This document shows positions 11,670 to 21,700 of a DNA stretch of 64,000 nt, piece by piece. This DNA comes from Karstenula rhodostoma CBS 690.94 (Eukaryota > Ascomycota > Dothideomycetes > Pleosporales > Didymosphaeriaceae). The notes beneath the pieces were generated by a model. That model worked only from the letters and a program-made list of their open reading frames with translations, was not told where the DNA came from and did not search any database. The DNA is taken from positions 248,001 through 312,000 of the forward strand of contig MU001499.1 of NCBI GenBank assembly GCA_010093485.1, in the 5' to 3' direction. Each line of letters starts with the position of its first letter. Position 1 is the first letter of the stretch. Position numbers and translations under genes: made by a program.

Positions 11670-13235
11670 ATGGGCTCCCAAACATCGAGCGAGCTGCGCT
11701 CTGCTAATCCTTTCGAACGTGGGAGAAGCAGACCATCATCTCCACACAATGTCTCTACACCTACAGCATGGGGTGGATCCACCGGCTTCTTATCTGTTCC
11801 AGGCCGCAGGGGCAGAGGAAACCTGATCGAAGATGACGAAGACTGTTCCAATATTCCGTGTTCACAAGGAGAAACGATGATTAGCACCACGAACACGCTT
11901 TCCCTTGATCCCAGCACGGAAGTCGACTTCGAGGTCGAGAATAACCCCTTCGCTTTCACGCCTGGCCAACTGCGAAAGCTCTACAACCCCAAAAGCCTAG
12001 GAGCATTCCGTGCCCTAGGCGGACTAGAAGGCCTTGAGAAGGGATTGAAATCCGATAGGATGTCTGGACTGAGTCTTGACGAGCAACGATGTGATGGCTG
12101 CATCTCATTTGAGGAGAATGAGAAGAAACTCGACCAGTATAGCAGTGAATTCATTGATAACGGTCTCAATGCGATTTGCGACATCCGCTTTTTCACGTCG
12201 GATGCCAAGTGGGAAGGCTTCAGCTGGCCAACCTTCGACTCCAGTCATGTCGGTCTGCCAAACACTGACTGGCTGAATATCCCCTGGCCACAAGGGGCAA
12301 AGGCTTGGCTGCAACGTCGGGAACTAGGGGGTGACCTCAATTGGCGCCTGATCATCCTCGTCGCCTGGATTGCATTCATCACTACCTATCTGTCGTACTT
12401 ATCCAGATGCCTAAGCCGTCACCAAGCCTACTTCGCCAATGATTCTCAGGGGACGGAACTGGGATCGGCTGTATCTGAGGCGAACAACCATGGAACCAGT
12501 CACAACCTGCAAACGGAACGCTCAAGACGGATGCATAAGAGCTTCCTTCAGATTCTCAGCCTCGTTACAAGACTACTCAATCGTGCTCCGACGCGCCTTG
12601 TTTTGTCGGGAGCGCTCCTTTGCCTCTCAGGAAAGGCTAACGCACTGGACACCCTGGACGAAACAACACGGGACGGCTACTGGGACATCTTCATACGCCA
12701 CGTTATTCCAATTGGCGTCATAGCTACCGCATACCATGAGTGCATCCTTCCAGGAGGCCTACCCTACCTCATGGGCGCCTTGTCATTATCCTGGCCCATC
12801 ATCAAAACGAACTCCAGATCAAGCGTCCCACTCATCTACGGAGTCTACCTTGCTCATCTGGTCACTACTGCGACATACAGCTACGTGTCGTTCCGAGACC
12901 ACCACGAGCCCCGCCGCCCATTGCTTTTGAGCGTGCTCCTCTGCGCGGGGACATCGCTGTTGATCCTTTTCTGGAGTCCGACTGGGGCGGAGTCGCTACT
13001 CACGTTCCTGCCGCCCGTTCTGAGCCTGTCTGTCTTCATCGTCGCCAACGCCTCGCTCATTGGGAGCATGCTGCGCAGCCTAGTGGAATGTATTTGGCAA
13101 CGGCTTTGCCATCTCGTTAGGTACTGCTTCGACTGTCTCGGCGGCGGTGTCCAGTCCGTTGGCCAACTTCTCCAGCGTGCCAGAAGCGGCCGCGACGGGG
13201 ATGAAGAGAGCCTTTTCGCAGTTGCCTCGGCATAA
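11670..13235 (+). CDS. Membrane protein with a PMC1-type Ca-ATPase N-terminal segment but no ATPase core
   Basis: 521 aa, single exon, ATG at 11670 (MGSQTSSELRSANPFERG). Residues about 91-138 (NNPFAFTPGQLRKLYNPKSL, then ALGGLEGLEKGL, ending near LSLDE) match the N-terminal regulatory segment of fungal vacuolar/plasma-membrane Ca-ATPases of the PMC1/PMCA type, from memory of that family. The P-type ATPase hallmarks (DKTGT phosphorylation loop, TGES, hinge motifs) are absent. Instead six or seven hydrophobic stretches follow, for example LIILVAWIAFITTYL, IPIGVIATAYHECI, LLLSVLLCAGTSLLILF and LSVFIVANASLIGSML. The function is unknown. A role tied to calcium is only an inference from the shared N-terminus. 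Confidence 0.75.
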   Translation: MGSQTSSELRSANPFERGRSRPSSPHNVSTPTAWGGSTGFLSVPGRRGRGNLIEDDEDCSNIPCSQGETMISTTNTLSLDPSTEVDFEVENNPFAFTPGQLRKLYNPKSLGAFRALGGLEGLEKGLKSDRMSGLSLDEQRCDGCISFEENEKKLDQYSSEFIDNGLNAICDIRFFTSDAKWEGFSWPTFDSSHVGLPNTDWLNIPWPQGAKAWLQRRELGGDLNWRLIILVAWIAFITTYLSYLSRCLSRHQAYFANDSQGTELGSAVSEANNHGTSHNLQTERSRRMHKSFLQILSLVTRLLNRAPTRLVLSGALLCLSGKANALDTLDETTRDGYWDIFIRHVIPIGVIATAYHECILPGGLPYLMGALSLSWPIIKTNSRSSVPLIYGVYLAHLVTTATYSYVSFRDHHEPRRPLLLSVLLCAGTSLLILFWSPTGAESLLTFLPPVLSLSVFIVANASLIGSMLRSLVECIWQRLCHLVRYCFDCLGGGVQSVGQLLQRARSGRDGDEESLFAVASA

Positions 13236-14524
13236 AATATGCGATTTAAGTGACACCAACAGGCTTTCGGCCTTCTCAGGTGTTGCAGGAACAGCATGAC
13301 ATTCAAGTTCTTTTTATTTTTGATGTTTCCTAACTAGCCTACAATGTTCAACATATCCAAGTTCCCAATACTATTCTGTTGCATGGACAAAGAGAACATC
13401 TCGAGCTATAGTGTCATTACATCGTAGTGCTGGTCATGCAGTCCGCGCACACACCCCGTCTCTCCATTTGGCATACTTCTTCACATACTCCTACCGGACA
13501 ACAGTATCTAGTACCTGAAGCTGCCCACTCGAGTGTTTGACCACACAACCTTCCATCCCACCCGGCGCAGTACTTGTAGTATGCCCGCACCAGCCCCCAC
13601 CTGACTCGTCGCACAAACCTACCCACTCCACGCTTTCTTATGTGAAACCATCCTTGTTGCACCTCTACCAGCCTCCATGTACCCGCACCAATTTTTAAAT
13701 ACGCTTATTTTTGAGCTGTTAGCTAGGGGAAACACTTTTTTGTCAACATTTTTGTACTCCACACACTCAATAACTCGATCTTTTTGTCATTCTCCTCTCC
13801 AGATACCCCCAATCCGACCCACCTCCCCCTTCCACCCCAGTTCCCATCGAACCCAGCTCCAACCCCAACTCTATTTCATCAAATGTTTGCAAATGAAAGC
13901 GGAATTCAAACCCGTAACAAGATGCATGATAGGCCAATAGTACATCTACAAGCCCAGTTCACCGCACCTAAAAATTCCGAACTGGTGGCTGCATGCCGTC
14001 CCACAGAATCACAGCACTCACACAACCCGACCCACGACATCACCCACCAGCATCAACTGAGCACAAGCATCCAGTCCCCCAACCCCTTCACCATCCCAGA
14101 AACAAACCCCGCCTCTGATAACTGACACATGGCTTCTCCGACGCAAAGAACTCATAACCTCACAAACCCCCACCAGCTACCATCATCACCACACTCGCAC
14201 GCACTCGATGCAGTTATAAAAGAGGAACATGATGGAACGTGATGGAACATTCCCAGTGATTTGTATATCATCAACTACCTACTCCGCCATCGAAGACGCG
14301 ACAGGACAGGATAGAGAAAGATGCAGATACAGGTGCAGACTCCGAACCGACACCGACTCCAACAAGTAAACCCCGTGGAGAACAATACCAGACAGGTAAT
14401 GGTGAAGATATGCATGCCCAGGCCCCCGTAAAAGAAAACAATTCGCAGCAGGCAAGATGGTGCTTGAACCCCCGTGAAACACAGCGCAAAACAAATACAA
14501 CAAAAGACATGCAGGTGGTAGAAA
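13236..14524. other. Intergenic, no supported gene
   Basis: About 1.3 kb. The plus strand at 13680-14120 is rich in C, A and T (many CCC/ACCC words), which gives open frames of Pro/Thr/Ser-rich low-complexity translation with no domain. The right part is probably the 3' UTR of antizyme. Confidence 0.5.
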
Positions 14525-15468
14525 CTACGTGTCCATCTCCATGAACAACCACTCGTTGCTGATGACATCGCCCTGTTCGGCGAACTCGCGGAGGGTGGTG
14601 AGCTGGAAGCCGATCCAGCCGAGGTCCTTGGAGAGAACTTCCAGGGGCTTCTGCTGGGTGTGGCGGTCGATGCAGACGACGAGGCGGGTGCAGGCGAAGT
14701 AGTCGATTGCGCAGAGCTCGAGGAGCGCCATCAATCTGTTGATAATTAGTGCAGGTTCGATTTATATAGCCTGAAGGAGTGCGGACTCACCCAGCCTTGA
14801 GGTCGCCTCCAATCACGTTCTGATCGAAGAAGACAACCATAGCCTTCTCGTCGGCCTTCTCGGCAACGAATCCACGGAACCGAATGCCGCCCACATAGTC
14901 CCAAACCTCGATCCAGTCGCTCACCAGCCCTTTCTGCTGGACCCAGCCAAAACCTTCCGGAGATGGTGCGTCCGTAGCGCTACTCGTATTCATTCGTACA
15001 TTGATGCCATAGTCGTTGACGATATCGGTAGTCATGTTGTTATGCATACCCATCACCAGCGAGTCCTTCTGAGCCAAGTTCCCCTCACCAAGGAAAACAG
15101 CCCGCAGTGTCTCGCAGAAGAGTCTCTCACACTCTCCCGTAATGGTGTATGCAGCCCCCCCTCTGCGCGCCCGTCCAACAGCGTTAGACGATGCCTTGGC
15201 GGCGAGGGGGGGACTCGGTGGAGGTGAAGGTATTCCCTGGCAGAACAGTCAGTATGTCTCAAGTGCGGACGCCGAAGCGGGCAGACTCACCAAGCCGACC
15301 TCAGGAACACCACTCAGCCCCGCCAGCCCCCGTAGTGGAGTAGTGGAAGCCCTGCAGGGCCGCGGAAGAGGCGTTCACAACGTAGGCCGAGGCGCGCACA
15401 TTGGCGGTCGAGCGGTCGCTGTGATTACTACTACTACTACTGCTTCGTTTCGAATTCGAATGCGCCAT
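14525..15468 (-). CDS. OAZ1: Ornithine decarboxylase antizyme, expressed through a +1 ribosomal frameshift
   Basis: Binds ornithine decarboxylase and sends it to the proteasome, also limiting polyamine uptake (cytosol). ORF1 starts at 15468 (MAHSNSKRSS) and ends with GAEWCS at a TGA (15303-15301): 55 aa. Skipping the T of TGA gives GAG GTC GGC TTG, a 54-bp intron (15290-15237), exon 2 (15236-14791), a 55-bp intron and exon 3 (14735-14525). The total is 834 nt, 277 aa, in frame. The antizyme core is clear: ITGECERLFCETLRAVFLGE, WDYVGGIRFRGFVA, TRLVVCIDR and a C-terminal EWLFMEMDT. The W-C-S codons ending in TCC-TGA equal the classic antizyme shift site. Feedback control by polyamines follows from the family. 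Ordinary gene finders would split or truncate this gene. Confidence 0.95.
15301..15306 (-). promoter_or_regulatory. Programmed +1 frameshift site TCC-TGA of antizyme mRNA
   Basis: Read on the minus strand the context is TGG TGT TCC TGA GGT. The TGA closes ORF1, and the +1 frame from GAG runs into the conserved antizyme domain. In known antizymes the ribosome slips here when polyamines are high. The first intron begins only 10 bases after the TGA, so the mature mRNA downstream context is GAGGTCGGCTTG followed by GGAATACC. Confidence 0.93.
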
Positions 15469-16582
15469 TGTTCGGGTTTGCCACGGTTGCGTCGGGAGCG
15501 GGCGTAGGGTGATGTGGGAAGCTGCTGCTTGGATTGGCGAGGTTTTGAGCTGGTGTAGCGTCGGCGGTGGTGGCGGGCGGGTGCGTTGAAGTGTGTGGGT
15601 GGTGCGAGAGAGAGGTTTCGAGAAAGAGGAGATGAGGAGAAGAGTGGGGCGCTGCGCAAGTGGGTCTGACCGTGTCCGTGGTACCGTTCGCCACCACTGA
15701 TTGGCTCCTGCCTCGACCCGCGCCCGAAGCGGGCAGGCTCACTCACTTCACCGTGGTTTTCTGATTGTTGACTCGAACTACAAAGTAGTGTCCCGTAAAG
15801 TGATAGACAAATATAGACTACCGTCTAAAAGTGATATAAAAGGAAGCGCTGTAAGTGGATAAACAAGGTTAGGAAGGCTTAGCCTCACTTTACCGTACCC
15901 AACCTACCCAACCTACCCAAATTACCCAAACACTAGGAGCGACCTCGGAGCAGCCATGGTGAAAGTATGGCCAGGCAGTGACAGTCCGATTATCTTTCAC
16001 GCAATCCATTCCGGAATGGTTCTTGCCCATGGAAGCCATGCAGCTTTTTTGCAAAGCCTGCGATGACACCACGTTACGTTATTACAGTGGGCGTCTCATG
16101 TGACGATACTCCGGCGAGGTTAGCCGATTTGCACGTGCTGTCACAAGTGGAAGGGCTTGGCATTCGAACGACTTGGAATATCTATTGACTACATAGACCT
16201 CGACATCCACCCGTGAACTCCTAACTTTTACAGAATAGCATCCTCAGCACATGCCGCCACGGCAACATCGCCTCGCTATATCAGTGAACCCAGATGGCAA
16301 CATATTGAGAAGACAGTGACTATGGAGGCCGGCGAGAAATCCTTCCTCCCTGCACGGATCTCGTAAAACCAGAGAATGCAAGTCGGATATCTCATAGCGC
16401 TATGCAGTACAAAGCAGACAGACGTAAGGAAACAGGAAAGGCGAGGCGCACGGGCGCGCAGCAGGCTAGATGGATACAGAGTACATATAGCCTGCGCAAG
16501 CGTGCGCAGGAGTGGAGTCCGCGACACTGTACAATACATGCGAGGGAAGTGGAACACCTATCGTACCGGGCTGTGCGGGCGT
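15469..16582. other. Antizyme upstream region with a dispersed repeat
   Basis: About 1.1 kb. Contains the repeat at 15756-15877, then three to four copies of a CCCAACCTA-like word at 15896-15935. No gene is supported. The part near 16300-16580 is probably the 3' UTR of the FKBP gene. Confidence 0.5.
15756..15877. repeat. Dispersed repeat, copy A
   Basis: About 122 bp, starting GTTTTCTGATTGTTGACT and running to AACAAGGTTAGG. It matches 25643-25772 in the same orientation. Apart from one missing 6-7 bp block (GTGGAC region) the differences noticed are C/T or G/A transitions. It lies about 290 bp upstream of the antizyme ATG. The element type is unknown. Confidence 0.85.
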
Positions 16583-18384
16583 CTACGACACGGAGATGCA
16601 CTTGATGTCGAAAATCAGCTCAGAGTTGGCGGGAATGCCGGGGATCGCCTTTGAGCCGTATGCGAGCTTCGCGGGGATCGTGAGACGACGCTCGCTGCCG
16701 GGCTGCATGCCAGCGACACCGACGTCCCAGCCCTTGATGACCTCGCCAACGCCGAGCTTGAAGGAGAACGGCTTGCCCTTCTTGTTGGCTATGGAACAGT
16801 CAGCTTCTATACGATGTTATCATAACGTGCGTGACTCACCATCGAACTGCTTTCCGTTCTTTAGCTTGCCAATGTAGCGCATCTCGATCTTGTCGCCCTT
16901 CTTGGCAGCCTTGCCCTTGCCCTCCTTCTTGTCCTCAACGGTGACGCCGCCAACGTTGCGGGGGCCCTTGGCCGACTCCTTCTTCGCCTCGGCTACCTTG
17001 GGTGAGCCCGTAGGACCCTGCTCGAGGTTCTTAGCGAATTGGACCTTCTTCTTGTCAATACTGGGGGTATCCACCTTTTTGGCCTCCTTTGCGGGCTCAG
17101 CGGCAGCGACGGCCTGGCCTTCGTTGTTCTTGAGCTTCTTGGCCTGCTTCTTGCTGGGCTTCTCGCCGTTGGCAGCGGGAGCCTCAGCCTTGGTCTTGGT
17201 GATGAGCTCGTCAAGAGTCATGGCCTCATCCTCGTCCTGTGCGGGGCGCTTGTTCTTGCCCTTCTTGTCGGCCTTGTCGGCCTTGACCAGCTTGGGGGCC
17301 TCCTCCTCAGAGTCGACCTCGGTGATGCGAGGATCGGCAAGGTCATCGAGGGAATCCTCCTCGGAGTCCAACTCGGAGAGTTCCTCATCATCAAGCTCAT
17401 CCTCATCAGGCGACTCGTCATAGTCGTCCTCGTCAAGACCGTAGAGATCCCGCTCATCATCGTCGTCCTCATCGTCCATGATGGCAACGTAGTTACCGGT
17501 AAGGTAGATGTCGTGGGAGCCAGTGGAAGAGAAGTAAATTTCCTCGCCCTCACGGACGGTGATCTCTAGGGTCTGCTGGTAGTTCTGCGTTCTCATTAGT
17601 TATGTAGAAAAGTGCATGTAGTACAAAACTTACCTTCTCAGGATCCAGGGTGCAGAGCACGAGCTCCTCAGCCTCGTCGCCCTCCTCGGAATCGCTCTCA
17701 TCGCTGTCCTCCTCGTCGAGAACCTTGCCCTTGCCCTTGGTACCGTTCACGCCGTTGGCGATGGAGTCGATCTCCATCTCCTCAGCGGCGGCCTCCTCCT
17801 GGAGCTTCTTCTGCAGAGCCTGGCGCTTGGCCTGCTTGGACTTGGCGGGATCGCTAGGCCCGCCGTTTGTCTCCGCTTCGCTGTCGTCCTCGTCCTCCTC
17901 GGAATCGTCCTCAGAGCCAAGGACGCCGTCGGCAAGGAGCTTTGCGCGCAGCTCCTCGATGTTGTCGGGGTCGAAGTCATCGTCGTCCTCGTCCTCATCC
18001 TCATCGTCGTCCTGGATGCGGATGAGCTTGAGGGTAGCACGGGCCGGACCAGCCTCAACCTCGGCGGTGGGGTCGATCGCAGCCATGGTGATGCGGAACT
18101 ATGGATCGTGAGCTTGCTGCGCATGGTATAGAGCTTGCGATTGCGCGAACGCATACAGCACCAGGACAAAAGTCTGAGTACAGTGTGCCATTCCAGGATA
18201 GGCGGTATGGGCCAACAGCATTTGAACTTTTGTCCTAGTACTGTATACGTATTCGCGAGTTTGCGCGCTTTCGTCACAGCTGCGATAAGATACTTACAGC
18301 AACATTGGGGTTCACACTGGCGGGAATTGGGTGGCCGCCAGCGGGGACGCGAAGTCCATAGACACCTGCGGGTATGCTGGCCAT
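16583..18384 (-). CDS. FPR4: Nuclear/nucleolar FKBP-type peptidyl-prolyl isomerase (Fpr3/Fpr4 family)
   Basis: Proline isomerase and histone chaperone of the nucleus. Exons 18384-18298, 18098-17634, 17584-16840, 16788-16583 sum to 1503 nt, 500 aa. Order: nucleoplasmin-like N-terminal domain ([35 protein letters not shown]) interrupted by very acidic tracts, an acidic then Lys-rich middle, and a C-terminal FKBP domain from about residue 390 ([60 protein letters not shown]). Intron 1 is 199 bp against 49 and 51 bp for the others and carries a MITE. Whether it equals yeast Fpr3 or Fpr4 cannot be said. It is divergent from REV1. Confidence 0.95.
18156..18243. mobile_element. MITE copy 1, TA-flanked, inside intron 1 of the FKBP gene
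   Basis: 88 bp with terminal inverted repeats: CAGCACCAGGACAAAAG at one end and, inverted, CAGTACTAGGACAAAAG at the other. TA lies on both sides (18154-18155 and 18244-18245), as for Tc1/mariner target duplications. The inner sequence next to the left end (CTGAGTACAGTGTG) is shared with copy 2 at 52551. It is too short to encode a transposase. Confidence 0.85.
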
Positions 18385-18705
18385 TGTGTGTTTATTTTGG
18401 TATGTGTAGAGGGCAAGGAAAGGTGGTGATGTAGCAGCGAAGAACTGGTGCAGAGTTCGAGGCTGGTCAAGAAAAGTTGCCCGAGGAACATTTTTAGCCT
18501 GCTTCACCGCCTTTGCCAAGAGTTCGCTGGCGTTCTTTGCGGTCCTGTGCCCCATAGTGGGGCCTAATCGGAAACGCGACTCAACGCCACCACCGCGACG
18601 CGACGCGAGTTCGCTCTCGACATGCGATAGCCCGCTGCCCGAGCACCATGACGACGGCTTTGATAGCGCACCGGCTGCAGCATCCATCGCACCGGCCTCG
18701 AGACC
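18385..18705. promoter_or_regulatory. Shared divergent region of the FKBP gene and REV1
   Basis: 321 bp between start codons holding both leaders and promoters. No specific binding site was recognised. Confidence 0.45.
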
Positions 18706-21700
18706 ATGGGCTCGCGTCTTGAAAACAACTCCGACTCGGTGCGCAAGCGGATCGCCAAGCACACCTTCGATGACGAGGACGGCGACGAGTACGGGGGCTC
18801 CAAATTTGGCGGCTTCCCCGAGTACTTCAGACGAAAGAAGATAAAACTTCAGAATCTGGACGCCGAACTTCGCTCGCAATCTACCGACAAGCCTCAGATA
18901 TTCAAGGGAATCGTCGCTCACGTTAACGGCTACACGCAGCCGTCACTCATCGACCTGCATACGCTCATCGTCCAGCATGGAGGCGGGTTCCTGCAGTACC
19001 TCGACGGGAAGACCACCGTGACGCACATCATCGCGAGCAGCCTTACGCCGAAGAAGGCCATAGAGTTCCGCAGATACCGCATCGTCAAGCCGGCGTGGGT
19101 CGTGGATAGCATCGAGGCCGGGAAGCTGCTTCCGTGGAATAGCTATCGCGTTATAGATGAGGGGGAAAATCAAAAGGTGCTGGCTTTCGACAATGGCAAG
19201 GTATCGAGCGCCTCCAACAAGAAGGCGCAGGGGTATCGCGACCAAAGTGACAAAAGTTGGTATACAAGCCAACTCCGGAGCAGCCAGTTCGATGGGCCTG
19301 CTAGCACTCCAACTCCTATGGGCTCTATGCGACCCCGCTTTTCCCGGGAAAGGTTGCCAACGCCAGGTGACGAGATCGAGGAAGATCTGCCGCCTTCGCA
19401 TCAGCCAGAGCATGAATCGTTTGATCGAAGTTGGGTCGAGCAGCTGAAAGATGCCGCGCGTGCGCCAGAGACGCTCGTAACTCCGCCAAAGACGAGCCCC
19501 ACCCCGGAAGACCCACCTAACGAAGCTGTCCCAACGGCACAAGACAGTGTACCCCAGGACAACCATGATTTATATACTCATCCAGATGAAGAAGCCATTC
19601 AGTACCCTGCTGCTCAAGAACGGGTTGCAAAAGCAGCACAAGACGAGTCAATCGTGAAGGGACGACCACTCACCGCGGAAGAGCACAACGCCATCCTACT
19701 CCAAGACCCCAAAATTCGCAAGTCTACCGTAGTGGACCCCAACTTTCTTGAACAGTATTATCGCGAGTCTCGTTTGCATCACCTATCCACCTGGAAAGCC
19801 GATCTGAAATCACAACTGCAGGCTTTGGCCAGCGAGAGAAGTTTGTCGCAGAAAGCGACGCAAAAAAGACGTGCAGGCGCACGGCGGTATGTGCTACACG
19901 TCGATTTCGATAGCTTCTTCGCTGCAGTCAGTCTAAAGAAGAATCCTCAATACAAGGACAAGCCTGCGGTGGTCGCCCACGGCAATGGCAGCGGGTCGGA
20001 AATCGCAAGCTGCAACTACCCCGCAAGGAAATTTGGTGTCAAGAACGGGATGTGGATGAAGCGGGCTCTGGACCTGTGTCCAGATCTGAAAATACTTCCA
20101 TATGACTTCCCCGCGTACGAGGACGCTAGCCGAGCGTTTTACGATGTTATCCTTGCGACTGGCGGTATCGTGCAAAGCGTGAGTATAGATGAAGCGCTGA
20201 TCGATGTTTCGAACCTTTGCATCGGCATTGGTGGCAGTGACGGTGAAAGCGTTAGCGAAGGCAGTATTTATCGTGAACAGGCGAAAGCTGAGGAGATGGC
20301 TCAATCCTTGCGTGATGAGGTCAGGGCGAGGACAGGCTGCAATGTCTCAGTTGGCATAGGCGGCAACATTCTGCTTGCCAAAGTCGCTCTGAGAAAGGCA
20401 AAGCCGGCCGGCCAATATCAAATCAAGCCTGAGGAAGCCCTCGACTTCATTGGTGAACTGCAGGTCCAGGATCTTCCGGGTGTTGCATGGTCTATCGGCG
20501 GGAAGCTGGAAGAAATCGGCATCAAGTTCGTCAAAGACATCCGGGATTTCGCCAAAGAAAGGCTGGTCCAGACATTGGGACCCAAGACTGGGGAAAAGCT
20601 GTGGGAATACTCCCGCGGCATTGACCGAGTGGAAGTTGGCGAGCAAGTGGTCCGCAAGTCAGTGTCAGCTGAAGTCAACTGGGGTGTGCGATTCGAGAAT
20701 CAGGAGCAGGCCGAGGAATTCATTGGAAGTCTTTGCGGAGAGCTTCAAAAACGCCTACTGAAAGAGAAAGTCAAAGGGAAACAGTTCACGATGAAGATCA
20801 TGCGTCGGTCACCAGACGCTCCCTTGGATCCGCCCAAGCATCTCGGTCATGGCAAATGCGACACACTCAACAAGAGCTTGGTGCTCGGGGTTGCGACAAA
20901 CGCCAAAGAGGTGTTGACAAAAGAGGCACTGAGCATTCTTAAAGGCTTCGGAATCTCTCCTGGTGAACTGAGAGGCATAGGTGTGCAAATGACCAAGTTA
21001 GAGCCCATGAAGAGCGCCACAGACGGCAGCTTGGAGAGCTCACAGCGCCGTCTCCAGTTCAGAGCCGGGCCTGCTGAACCCAAACAGGTCCGCAAACCCC
21101 CAGCAGTTGTGGATGACATAGACCCCATCCAAGATGATCCCGTCACTCCAAGGAAACCAAGAGCTGCCGTGGAAGATGAGCACGTCGCCTTTGGTCCTCC
21201 GGAGCTTAACCATTCCACACCGTCCCGACGACCACTAAATATGATGGGCACGCAGTTCATAATGCCAACACAGGTAGACCCCAAAGTTCTCGCAGAGCTC
21301 CCCGAGGACATCCGCTCGAAGCTTCTTCGGCAAGGTCGTCAATCTACAACTACACCCGCCACTCCCAAAACACCGAAAGATTTCCGTGAAATCACTCCCT
21401 CCCCGCGAAAAGGCTTGCCATTTGCCCTCACAGCCCTCCCCGCCCAGTCCCAGCTCGATCCCGAGATCCTCGCCGCGCTGCCCCCAGATGTCCGCGCAGA
21501 GATCCTCTCTCAATACGCCGCAGCAGGAGCAACCCCATACTCCCCGTCCCGCCGCCCAAAACACATCGATCAGACTCTCCTCCCTCAGTCACCACGCAAG
21601 AACCGATTGATTGGCATACCCGCCAAACGCCCCATCGTGGCCCCGGTCAAGCGCGGAAGAGGCCGGCCCCCGAGATCCGCACTTGCCGCCGCGGCGCTCG

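Noticed and set aside
13677..14125. Plus-strand Pro/Thr/His-rich frames
   Set aside because: Low-complexity translation of C/A/T-rich intergenic DNA.
14740..14765. GGTTCGATTT resembling a tRNA B box
   Set aside because: Lies in an antizyme intron, no A box at the right distance and no cloverleaf.
15375..15746. Minus-strand 123- and 101-codon frames over antizyme ORF1
   Set aside because: They are out of the antizyme frame; the short frame from 15468 carries the conserved WCS-TGA shift site.
16890..18111. Long plus-strand frames rich in Ser and Leu (for example 16890-17423, 17039-17569, 17650-18111)
   Set aside because: Antisense shadows of the acidic Asp/Glu tracts of the FKBP gene; GAC/GAG runs read as Ser/Leu on the other strand.
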